Below are positions 47,920 to 58,975 of a DNA stretch of 60,000 nucleotides, piece after piece. The notes beneath the pieces were generated by a model. It was not told the origin of the DNA. It saw nothing but the letters and a program-made list of their open reading frames with translations, and made no database searches. The stretch is taken from positions 11,674,259 to 11,734,258 of the forward strand of contig OX442320.1 of the NCBI GenBank assembly GCA_949358305.1. Reading direction: 5' to 3'. The number at the start of each line of letters is the position of its first letter. Within the stretch, counting starts at the first letter, position 1. Origin of the DNA: Strigamia acuminata (Eukaryota; Arthropoda; Chilopoda; Geophilomorpha; Linotaeniidae). The position numbers and the translations under genes were made by a program.

Positions 47920-49032
47920 CAAGTCACCAGGCTTTGATTCGCTCGGATTCCGGGACACGGGACACGGAAAATTAATTAATTTTCTTTTATTTTTTACACC
48001 AATGATTCCGGGACACCAAAAATTAAATATTAAATTTAATTCATAGCCAATTAATTTTTCTGTGTTCAAAATTTGACATTTTTCAATCCGGGATAGTCGG
48101 CTGTCCCATAGCCTCATTCCGGGACACCCAGACTTTGTTTTTATCACTTTTTAACGTAAATCGATATTGTGTTGTGCAGTTTTTCAACGTAGGAGCTATA
48201 CAATTTTGCCTAAAAAGAGTATATATAAATGTATATACAGTATACATCGTTCGGCGCTCGAATCACTGACACGAAGCGCCGTTGCGAGTATTTTTTAAAA
48301 AGACGCCATTTTTGGATTAGCACTATGCACTAATTATGTAGAGTTTAAAATTGTAAGGTTTTTCGTTCTTTTTTAATCTTTAAAACTACAATTTTTAAAT
48401 TTTTAACGTGCACAATGAATTAAGAGTTCGAGGTTGATTATATTTTTCTTTTCCAGTTCAGTTGTGAGTTGGTGGAGACCGGAAGTGGTGTTCACAACTG
48501 TACTGGGACGTAGGAATATGTTGGAATTTTTATAGTTTGCTCGCTCATTTTACAATTTTGACCCTTTGGTACAAATTTTATTCTAATTTAGGGCTGATTT
48601 TACTGTGATAGAACAATTTTTGTTTTTCATTTTGTAATTATTTGCTCATCAGTTTTCAACTTCTGGTCAGAAATGCTATCAGACTTTTATTTGAAAAAAA
48701 AAATATTTTATTATTAAATTTTAAAAAAAAATAAAAGAAAATAATAAATAAAAAAAATAAAACTCATTTTATTCGTGTTATTTTGTTGATCGCACTCGCA
48801 TTGTTAACCGAGTGTTTATTATTTACGTTGTTATAACATTTCGCTTCGTTATTTAGGGACACGGAGAGAATTTCTTAATTTTGCATGATTAGCTGCTTGA
48901 AATTGATTATTTCCTTTTTTAAAAAATATTTTATTGCTTTATGTAAATGTATAAAAACAAATAACAAATGAATTGTGCCGAAATAAATATCGATTTAATT
49001 ATTAAATAAAAATACAGAAATTATTAAGTTAT
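47920..49032. other. Convergent 3' regions of STAT and MRPL45
   Basis: No coding potential was recognised. It contains the 54-bp hairpin at 48453-48506 and an A-rich stretch with several AATAAA strings near 48720-48765, plausible poly(A) signals for STAT. MRPL45 ends at 49033 on the other strand. Confidence 0.55.
48453..48506. repeat. 54-bp hairpin related to the 40146 palindrome
   Basis: CCAGTTCAGTTGTGA and the complement of TTCACAACTGTACTGG are 15-16-base inverted arms with one mismatch, separated by about 24 bp that include ACCGGAAGTGG (an ETS-like core). The arm sequence matches the palindrome at 40146-40177, so the two share an origin. Confidence 0.6.
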
Positions 49033-50343
49033 TCACGCCGCGGCCAATGGCGGCTGTTGGGTCAAAGATTCGTCGCTTTTGTCGCTTTTAGCACCCGGTG
49101 GTGGTGGAGGTTCCTTCAAGTCGGGCTTGAAATACGTCCTGGCGATGGGTTCCTTCGGGGGTAACCAATCGGGAATGATTTTCCCGTGGACTCGCCACGC
49201 GCCGTATTGGTTGGACAAATGGTTCTCGAACACGACGTATTCGAGCACGTCTTTCGGCATCACTTCGCTTCCGTGGAACAAACGACCGAACCGGTCGTAA
49301 ACGGCTAAAGTCTGGTGAGGAAATTATATTCAATGTTTTTGATTGGAGTTGATTGATTTTTTTGTACTTGTTTCGAGTGAAATCGGACCGTGACTTGTCC
49401 GAAAATGTTCTCTTTGGAGATGATGTCGGTGCAGCGGATTTGGACTATTCTGGGTATGGATAAACTCTCTAGGAATTGCCACCGGACGGTTTTACAGTCG
49501 ATTAGCATCATCATTTCCTATTTGAATACAAGAAATGTGTGTAAATTGTCCTTTTTTAGGTGTAAACGTGGAATCTTTACTGGAAAACATTTTTCGGTGA
49601 CTAATTCGTGTAATTTGTCCTCGTTTCGCCTGTAAAATTGAATAAAATCGATTGAGAAATGGTGGGAATTGTTTGTTTGTTTTGATTTACTCGGCTAAGT
49701 GTTTGTGGACGTCGACGTAAATGTCTTGCGCTTTCAATGCGAATTCGTGCGCGTCAAAATTCTCGTCAAAATCGCGAATTTTCTTCATTTCCATGTACGA
49801 TTTTCCCTTTTTCTGAAGGAATTGCAATTTCTGCTTCGTTCCGGCGAGCGACAAGGTGGACATTTTGCCGTCTCCTTCCGGTGGCAAATAAGGCTCGAAA
49901 ATTCCACCTAATAAAAAATTAATATTAATATTAATGTTAAAATGGCGGACATGTTTTTGTTTTTGTTTTTATGATTTCACCGGTGCTGCTTATGATGACC
50001 GGTCGTTCGGACCATCCGCGCGGAGGTGCAATGCCTTTTTCTTTCATTTTTAATCGCATTTCGTCGGGCGCCAGTTGCGCATCTTTTCGCATTTCTTCAA
50101 AATTGGGCAAATTGACTTTGATCACTTTTTCTCCTCTTTGTTTTCTCCATCTAGGATCAAAGTGTTTCTTTATTCCCCTCGCGAAATTTGTATTTAGTCC
50201 GTGCTGGAAAAAATAACGGACAAAAAAAATTAGATATTAATATCGACTCGTCAAATAAATTTTTTTCGTACTTTGATGTGGTGAAAATTTGAAAATTTCG
50301 TCAATATGGAGGTGGCCATTTTGAACCACGATGGTGCCGGCAT
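49033..50343 (-). CDS. MRPL45: Mitochondrial large ribosomal subunit protein L45
   Basis: Six exons, read on the minus strand (50343-50272, 50203-49981, 49907-49691, 49629-49581, 49517-49368, 49311-49033), encode 329 aa; human is 306. The start at 50343 gives [17 protein letters not shown]; the in-frame ATG at 50319 would drop eight residues. Family blocks are [48 protein letters not shown] and [20 protein letters not shown] followed by [20 protein letters not shown]. The core is the Tim44-like fold. MRPL45 sits at the peptide exit of the mitoribosome and helps anchor it to the inner membrane. The basic N-terminus suits mitochondrial import. The fourth exon is only 49 bp. The C-terminal PPPPPG/Ala tail is lineage-specific. 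Confidence 0.95.
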
Positions 50344-51058
50344 ACCAGCCCGGGATTGAAAATTGAAAAAAAAATTATAGAAATGTTTTCAAATAAATAA
50401 AAAACATAGATTTATCGTTCTAATTTTTAACGAAAATAATTAAAAGGGGCAATTAAAACGGAAATTAATCATTTCCAATAAAATTTTTCTATTAGTGACG
50501 TCAGCAAACTTCCGACGAGGCATTGAATCGTGAAGAATTATGACGTTCACCCGGCAAACAAATCCACCTATCGGCAAACTAATTGCGAAATCCGGATTAT
50601 TTACTTCCACACATTGTTGCAAAGATTTTTTCAGGCCTGCTTCATCACCTGAAGATTTCGCCGTAAGTGTGCATTAACGGGCCATTCAAGCGACCCAAAT
50701 CCGTTAAACTAAACATAACTAGTTTCGTTTCAACTATCTAAAACAAAAAAGTTCGGTTCTAGGCGGTTCAGAAAGTGGGAAAATATTTGAGAAAAAATAG
50801 GCCTAAACCAAACAGCGAGGAAACGTTAGTCATTCGCGTGATTATGCAACATATGGCTTTCAAAATGAGCTCACTAAAGCAAAATCTGAGGAAAAGTTGA
50901 AACGAAATCGTAAACCATAGACTAAATACGATATTAACTTCGTTTTTGACCGATTAGTTAGATAAAGAACTCATTTTTGAAAATTATTTGATTGTAGTGC
51001 GCACTCCACGTCGTTTTCAACTCGTTTTAACTTATTTTCTTCCATTTTAGTGAATTGT
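50344..51058. promoter_or_regulatory. Divergent MRPL45/BZW promoter region
   Basis: These 715 bp separate the MRPL45 and BZW start codons. An acceptor-like TTTTAG lies directly before the BZW ATG (51050), so BZW probably has an upstream non-coding exon here. No TATA box is evident. A minus-strand ORF (50440-50622) has no family match. Confidence 0.45.
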
Positions 51059-53792
51059 ATGAGTCAGAAAGTAGAGAAACCATCACTATCAGGTCAACGA
51101 CTAAAGACCAGAAAAAGAGGTAAAAAAAATTTTCAAAAAAATGTTTTTGGGCAAAATTTAATTTTTTTTTTAATTTTTTCAGATGAAAAAGAGAAGTATG
51201 ATCCTGCAGGATTTCGAGATTCAATACTGCAGGGTCTATCTGAAGCTGGTACTGACTTAGACGCCGTGACGAAATTTTTAGACACTGCTGGATCGAAACT
51301 TGACTACAGACGTTACGGAGAGACATTATTTGACATTCTAATCGCTGGAGGAATTTTGGGTGAATAAATATCGAGTAAAAATGTGTTTTTAGTCGCTGCG
51401 AAGCTTCTAGAGCACTTTTTTTTATCGATAAAACGTCAAATTTGGTTTTGTTCGTGATAAAGTGCTATCAGGGAGTTGTAGTTGCACAATTCAAGATGGC
51501 CGCGGTTGATTTTTTTAAAAATTTTAATTTAATTTATTTTTTTAGAACCCGGTGGGAGCATTATTCAAGATGTCGACCCCAGTAAAATATCACGAACTGA
51601 AGTGTGCGTCTTCTGTGCACCCGACGATTCGGATTCACTCAAGGGTTACACTAATGTAAGTTGGATTTGAGGATTTGTTTGGTTTTTGGAGTAAGTTTGT
51701 TAATTTTGTGGGTTTGTTTCTCGTTTTCAGGTCTTTTACAAACTTATTCGCCGCTACAAGTACCTGGAGAAGATGTTTGAAGATGAAATGAAAAAGGTGC
51801 TTTTGTTTCTCAAAGGTTACGGCGAAATCGAGCGTCATAAGTTGGCCATCGTCACTGCCCTTCTCTTGACCAACGCACTCATTCCGGCGGCCGTCCTCGG
51901 GAGTCTCTTTCACGAGAATCTCGTTAAAGATGGTACGTAGACATCTTGTTTTAAGTCGCGTACACGTTGAAGCTTTTTACAGTCGATTTAACCATAAAAT
52001 AAGTGATTTTTAACTGTTTTTGAAAGTAAAACAAATGATTTTAAATAGTTTTAGGTGTAAAATGAGGGATTTTAAATAGTTTTAGGTGTAAAATGAGGGA
52101 TTTTAAATAGTTTTAGGTGTAAAATGAGGGATTTTAAATAGTTTTAGGTGTAAAATGAGGGATTTTAAATAGTTTTAGGTGTAAAATGAGGGATTTTAAA
52201 TAGTTTTAGGTGTAAAATGAGGGATTTTAAATAGTTTTAGGTGTAAAATGAGGGATTTTAAATAGTTTTAGGTGTAAAATGAGGAATTTTAAATAGTTTT
52301 AGGTGTAAAATGAGGGATTTTAAATAGTTTTAGGTGTAAAATGAGGGATTTTAAATAGTTTTAGGTCTAACACAAATGATTTTAAATAGTTTTAGGTCTA
52401 AAACAAATGATTTTAAATAGTGTTAGGTCTAAAACAAATGATTTTAAATAGTTTTAGGTCTAAAACAAATGATTTTAAATAGTTTTAGGTCTAAAACAAA
52501 TGATTTTAAATAGTTTTAGGTCTAAAACAAATGATTTTAAATAGTTTTAGGTCTAAAACAAATGATTTTAAATAGTTTTAGGTCTAAAACAAATGATTTT
52601 AAATAGTTTTAGGTGTAAAATGAGGGATTTTATCTGGTTTTAATAGTTTGGCGAATGTTTTTGCTGTTTTTACACATTTTAATTGGTTCGGCGAATGTTT
52701 TTGCTGTTTTTACACGTTTTAATTGGTTCGGTTAATTGTTTTTGAAATTAATTTTGTGTTTTTTATTTTGAAGGAATTGCTTTGGATTTTGTGATTGAGG
52801 TTTTTCAAAATTGGATTAACGAAAAGGATATCGGCAGTTTAACGACTGCTCTACGGAAAGCTGGATTAGAAAATCGACTCATGGATTTTTTCCCCATCAA
52901 TAAACGGAGTTTCGAAGCTTTTGAACGCACGTTTAAAGAGAAAGGACTCGGTCAACTGGTCGACTTTCAGAAGGCACAAGAAAACGCCGGTTTCAAGAGA
53001 GAATTGCAAAAACAGTTAACTACGATGATACGACGGGGCGACAGCAGTAAAGATGTAAGAAAAAGAAATTAGATTAAATTTTAAAAATAATTAATTTTAT
53101 TGGATTTTTTTATCAGATTATAACATCGGTACGGGAATATGTGGTCAAGTACAATGTGCCCGATCAGGAAATCGTAGTTTTGGTATAATAAAAAAAAATT
53201 ATATATATATTTTTTAAATTTAATTTAAACATTTTTTTTATTTTTTTTAGATTTGGAATACAATAATGGGAGCCGTGGAATGGAACAAGAAAGAGGAATT
53301 GGTCGCTGACCAGGCGCTCAAACATCTAAAGTTGTACAGTCCTTTGTTGACTAGTTTCACCACTCAGGATCGGTCGGAACTTGCACTCATCATTAAAGTT
53401 CAGGAGTTCTGTTTTGAGAACATGAATTTTATGAAAGTGTTTTCGAAGATCGTCGTACTCTTTTATAAAAGTAATTGACCGAAATTAGTGACGAAAAATG
53501 TTAATTTTGCTAGGAATTAACGTAAATTCGTCACAGTTTGTGTTTATTGAAATTGATCGAATTTTTGTTTGTTTTAGCCGAAGTTCTAAGTGAAGATGTC
53601 ATTCTTAAATGGTATAATGAGGCTCACTCCACTAAAGGAAAAAGCGTTTTTTTGGAACAAATGAAGAAGTTTGTGGAGTGGTTGAAAAATGCTGAAGAAG
53701 GTTTGAATTGCAATTTAATTTATTTTTTTTTAATTTTAAAAAATTTTGATTTTTGTTTTTTAGAATCAGAATCTGGTGAAGATGATGATTAA
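51059..53792 (+). CDS. BZW1/2: BZW / eIF5-mimic protein (5MP, krasavietz)
   Basis: Nine exons (51059-51119, 51183-51359, 51546-51655, 51731-51932, 52774-53054, 53117-53182, 53251-53470, 53578-53700, 53764-53792) give 422 aa; human BZW1 is 419. The start [20 protein letters not shown] matches the family. Conserved blocks include [60 protein letters not shown] and [20 protein letters not shown], with the acidic tail ESESGEDDD. The C-terminal W2 (HEAT-like) domain resembles eIF5 and eIF2B-epsilon. 5MP proteins compete with eIF5 for eIF2 and eIF3, raising start-codon stringency. BZW1 and BZW2 cannot be distinguished here. Intron 4 holds a 31-bp array. AATAAA at 54726 would give a 3' UTR of about 0.95 kb. 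Confidence 0.96.
52045..52620. repeat. Two-block 31-bp minisatellite in BZW intron 4
   Basis: The unit begins TTTTAAATAGTTTTAGG. About ten copies end GTGTAAAATGAGGGA and about eight then end GTCTAAAACAAATGA, with a last copy reverting to the first type. Period is 31 bp in both blocks, which points to two successive expansions. Confidence 0.95.
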
Positions 53793-56450
53793 ATGTCGAA
53801 ATGTGGTTCTACTCTCAGGCTGCCAACCCTTTGGTGTCTTGCAATCCTTCATTATTTTCGTTTTTCGTTTTAGTTCGTTTAGGGATTTATTTCGGGGCTT
53901 CTGCAACTTGGGTCTGTTTTAATAACCTTTTTTTTATTTCGATTTTTTGAGAATATGGCAATTTGTTTTTTGTTTTTTTTGTAATTTTTTTATTAGAAAA
54001 TTGATAAAAATGACCACAATTTTGTTTTTTTTTTAAAAAGTAAAAATTCTAATTTTTTTGGGGTTCCAAGGTGCAAGAATGAATGATGGGATTGTTTAAC
54101 TAAATTTCTTTTGTTTTCTGCAAAATCTGTGATTTTATTTTCACATTTTTTTAATTATTCTTTGAATTTCAATGTTAGAAAATGAAGACAGTATAAATAG
54201 TTTTTAAAAAAAATCCATCCATGAACCAATAATATTTTTTTTTTAATTTAATTTTTTTTTTTTGAATTATTTCAAACTGTGCCTCCATTATTAGATTATA
54301 AATTAACATTGTTGTGAAAAGTTTAAAATTGTATTGGAAGGAAGAAATCTTTGCAACAAGATGAAAAGAAAAAAAATTTGAAAAAATCTAAATGCAACTT
54401 TGTTTTGATTTTTGTCTCCTCTTTCCATTTTCATTTCTCATCACTCATTGAATCCTAAAATGGCAAAAAAAATGTTTAATTGAATCAGTTTTTGTTTGGT
54501 TTCTTATTTTTCGATACTCAGAACAAACAAACTCACTGCAACTTTCTTGTTGGTGACAATAACAAGTGGATTTGATTAATTATTACGAGTTTTGTTTGGT
54601 TTTTATTGAAAAAAGTTGACACTGATGAGTTATTTTTCTAAATTTCTATTTGAAATGTTGGCATTTTGCAAGGAAGTTTTGCTCTGAGATGAAACAAGCA
54701 TTTGTATTCTTTTTTATAGAAGAACAATAAAGAAAAAAATTATTATTGTGGTTGGGAAATGAGGTTTTTCTGTGTTTTATTGAGTTTGTTTTAAAAACCG
54801 GAAATGGAGTACGGATGTGCGGTTTGAGATTATGGCGTCACGTGAACAATATGTCTGCCTCCAGTGGTGGGTTTAGTTTTAAGCCTAACATGATTCCAAG
54901 TCGGTTTTGGTGATTTGTTTTAAATCTAGGGATGATTTAGGTTTGTTTTAAGGAAATTTTCGTCGCTGTGGCTGGAAGTAGGTTTTGAGAAAATCAAGAA
55001 ACGTGTCAAACCAGTGGGAGACCGCATAACCGGGATTTATGGTAAGCCTATTTTTGCTGCAGGAGTCGATTGTTTTTTTTAACAGAGGGGACCAAGCACT
55101 TGACTGGATTAAAATTCTAATTTTTTTTTTTAAATAAGTAAAAACAATGCATATATTTCTGTTTTAATACAACATTTATTTCTTGTCTTTTGCCTGACTT
55201 GTTAAAACCTGTCTGGAATTGGTTTATATTTGTCATTAACCTTTAAACCTAACCTAGTCTAAGCAAGCTACTTTCAACCCTTTCCAGTGACCTCACTCAC
55301 CTCAAACAAAACACCTGAAAAAGGGTTGGTTTTTGCAATTTTTCCTGCCCAATGACAAAACTGAAACCCAAGAGACACAACTTTAAATCTAGGTCAATAA
55401 AATTCGACACCAGACAGAAAAACAAAAAAAAATCCCATTCAATTTTAAAGAATTGTTCAATGGTTTTTGGACTTTTGTTTATCTTTGTGCCATTTCACTA
55501 TGAACAAGAAATCAGTACCTACCTCTAGTCAATGTACTAAATGACTTGTTTCACCTTGTGCTTAACTGAAGGTCAAGATTTAACCTACTGATAAACTTGG
55601 AATTCCCAATTGCCAAGCACCGAGACAATCCAAATGACAGTTTCTTGAAGGCTTCTTCCAAAGAAAGAAATCACTTAATAAGGGGGTGAAATGAGAATAA
55701 CAATTATTTGTTATGTCATTGTTTTATTTTTATTTTTTTAGAGACAATTAAAGGTGCATCCATAGTTAAGGGATCATGTTCAAGTGTGAAATCACAATAA
55801 TTAAATGTATATCACAATACAAGGACATGAAACATCAAAATGAAGGGAAAATGTCTCCAGTTTGTTTTCCCCCTTCAATACATTCCATGACTAATGTAAT
55901 TTTAGATCCTTTTCAATCCCACTTATCAGTTTTCAATATTTTATCAGGAAAGTTCAGTAAACTTGTATCAAAATGTATTTTTATATGTAAACATTGGATA
56001 GTTTCAGATTAAGTTTGGTCACCTGTTTTGTAGCACATTAATTTTTTATTTTTTTAAATTTTTTAAATTTTTTTAAATTTTTTAAATTTTTTTAAATTTT
56101 TTAAATTTTTTTAAATTTTTTTTTATTCACTTAAATTTGGTTAGGAAACACCTAAACACACGTAATAAAAGTGGTTGTTTTCATTCTAGGCACGTTTTTG
56201 GCCACCTGGCACTTGCATATTTCATGGAAAGTTATTTTGAGTTCATTTATGCAGAAGTTTTTATTTAAAAACATTAAAAATTAGTCATCCAGTTTTTTGT
56301 TTTTTTTGTTATTTATTTATTTTATTTTTCATTTCAGGAATTTTCTTTTATTCGTTTTAAAATTTCAAGATCAGGGCCCTGGATCCATCGCCATTTAAAA
56401 TATAAAAAGAAGAAATGATCGATTTACTTTCATTTACCCGGACATGCTTA
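53793..56450. other. BZW 3' UTR and spacer, nothing coding recognised
   Basis: The sequence is AT-rich with T runs. The BZW transcript probably ends after AATAAA at 54726. A GC-richer patch with ATTATGGCGTCACGTGAAC near 54830 and a possible donor (TATG|GTAAGC) near 55041 might be an unassigned first exon. A TTTAAATTTTT microsatellite with 9-10-bp spacing spans about 56050-56120. The plus-strand ORF 55776-56012 has no family match. Confidence 0.45.
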
Positions 56451-56479
56451 TAATGGCGTCGTCACAGCAACGAGGTCAA

Positions 56480-56562
56480 CCAATCAGCGAGTTTTAAAAT
56501 TGATGACGTAGCCTACGTCATTACGATTAACCAATAAGAGAGAAATGGCTTCAGATATAAAA
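56480..56562 (+). promoter_or_regulatory. Proximal promoter of the ZIP gene
   Basis: Two CCAAT boxes (56480-56484, 56531-56535) bracket a near-palindromic CRE pair (TGACGTAGCCTACGTCA, 56504-56520). A TATA box (TATAAAA, 56556-56562) lies about 106 bp before the ATG at 56668. Spacing and order fit a TATA promoter with transcription starting near 56585-56595. Confidence 0.65.
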
Positions 56563-56667
56563 ATTTGACAACACTAAACGAGCAAAACAAGTTAAACTCA
56601 TTTGTATTGCACCTGTGCCGGTGGTAGGTCGAGGTTAGGATCATTTCCTAAAGAAAACAAGAGAAAA

Positions 56668-58924
56668 ATGAAGTTTCTGATACCTGTTGTGTGCACACTA
56701 GTCTTAACTCACGGATACCACTTAAATTCCACCAGGGAGGAAACAATTTCCACCCAATTATGGCAAAATTTCGGCAAATTTTTCGGAATTTCGCAATTAA
56801 ACGGCGAAATTTTCGCCAAATCGATATTCAACCACTTTAAATGTTTGAATTGTAGCAATGTAAGTTGAGTTTAATTCACCTTTTTATGGAATTTCGATTT
56901 TTTTGGAATTATTATTTTTTTTTTTGGATTTTTTAGTGCGCGGAATTGGAGCGGACGAATTTACTGCAAAAAATGAAATCGATCGTTGTAAATCGCGATA
57001 ACTTAATAGATACGTCGAATGAGATTCTTTTGAACGTTTTATTGTATGGAAAAGAGTGTAATATCAGCGTGAATAGAAGGAAATGGTTGCCATGCGCAAC
57101 CGCGTTGTGTATCGACGCGTTTTTGGCGAGCGAATTATTCTCTTACGACCGACCACTTTACCATGACGAAGACGCGGTGGATAAAGGGTTAAAACGACTC
57201 AAGGAGATCGGGTACATCCCACGAAATCACGACCAAGTGAGTTTTATTTTATTTTATTTTTAAAAAAAATATATTTGGAAAACTGGTGGTGCAATATTGA
57301 ATTAAAAAATGGGGACGGTTATTGATTGACCTTTTGTATTTGAGGTATTTTCTCGAGTTTAATGGTTCTTGGAAGTGCAGGGAAGCTTGTTTACTCGTGG
57401 CTTGGGGGCAGCAATTCAATATGGTGGCCAGAATGATGAAAAATGAATATTTGTGATTGTTGGTCATTTATTTGTGGGATAATTTCAACAAAAGTCTATT
57501 TTTGTGTGTTTGTTCTCATTTTGAATGACGCGTGACAAATTTGGACTCGAGGTAAACAAATCATTGATTTATCACGGCTATTTAATCGCTCCTGCAAATA
57601 TTTGTTGACGTTCGTTCCCCTCTTAATTCCCATTGGACGTTGACGTCACGTGGCATTCACGTGCCAATTAAATCGCCGGAAAGTAAACATCTTGAATTTC
57701 CCGCCTTTATTCGTCGGAAAAACCTAAAAAATGGCAAATTTTGATTTATTTTGGTGCGTCGTAAGTGACGATGATTTTGACTTTTCCGACGAGGAAAGGT
57801 TGCGTAATTACGGCACTATAAAAGGAAATAAAGGATATAAAAGCAGTTAAATTTGAATGATAATACAGTGGATTAAATAGTTGAATTGTGTGTGGCATTC
57901 CAGCAGGTGTTAAAATATGCAGTCTTCGGGTCCGTCCTTGACTGTTACCGCTAAACTATTTCCTGTGTGGGGATGAAACGAAATGAAATGCTGGCTGGGT
58001 GCAGCCATTATTATTTTTATTGTCATTTGATGAATATTGCATGAAATTTCGCATCAATTTCATCACAATTAAAGTTGTATTTCGAAAAAGTTCGTTGTAA
58101 GGGGTGTTTAGGGATTTTTTAGGTGGTAATTTCGTCATAACAAGTTTTTTTTTTTTTTTTTTTGTATTTTTTTAAAATATTTTTAATTTTGGTTTCTGAG
58201 ATTTTTCTCACATGGGAAAAACCGGTGAGATGCAAATTAAATGTTTATGTAACATCTTAATTTGTTTTTTGTTTTTTTTTTATTTGCTCAAGGTTGGTTT
58301 GAACCCGGAGATGAATAATGAAGTTTGAATGGAATTTTAATTATTTAAAGAAATTGATTTTTTATTATTTAATTTTTTTGTTTAGTGTTTTACGAGAAGC
58401 GACTTGTTCAAGGATTTCGCCGAAACCGAAGAAAATCGATTAGTAAGGAGCGATGTCAAGTTTCTTGTAACAGCTTTAGCTTTACGGCTTAGTAAAGGTG
58501 ACTACACCAAATGTTAGGGGTCCCAGCCCCCAAATTGCATAACATTAATAAAAATAATTATTTATTAAAGAACAGTCGAGCCTCGTTATAACGAATCGCA
58601 AGGGATCCGACAAATCGGTTCGTTATAACTAGACCCCGGATAAATGCATAAATGCAGACAATATATTTATATTCAATAAAAAGCCGAAATTAGCTTTTAT
58701 TGCATATTTCCCGAAAATTGGTTTATAAATGCATAAATCGGCATTTTTCTGGGGAAAAACTGCGATTTGTGTCTATTTTTAACGATACGTAACATTTACG
58801 AAAGTTTGTTATATCAAATTTTTTTAACATGGTGTTCTATGGCCAACCAACCATTTTGTTTGTATTTGTTATAATGAAAAATGCATTATAAATCGCGGTT
58901 TGTTCTAACGAGGCTCGACTGTAT

Positions 58925-58975
<51 letters not shown>

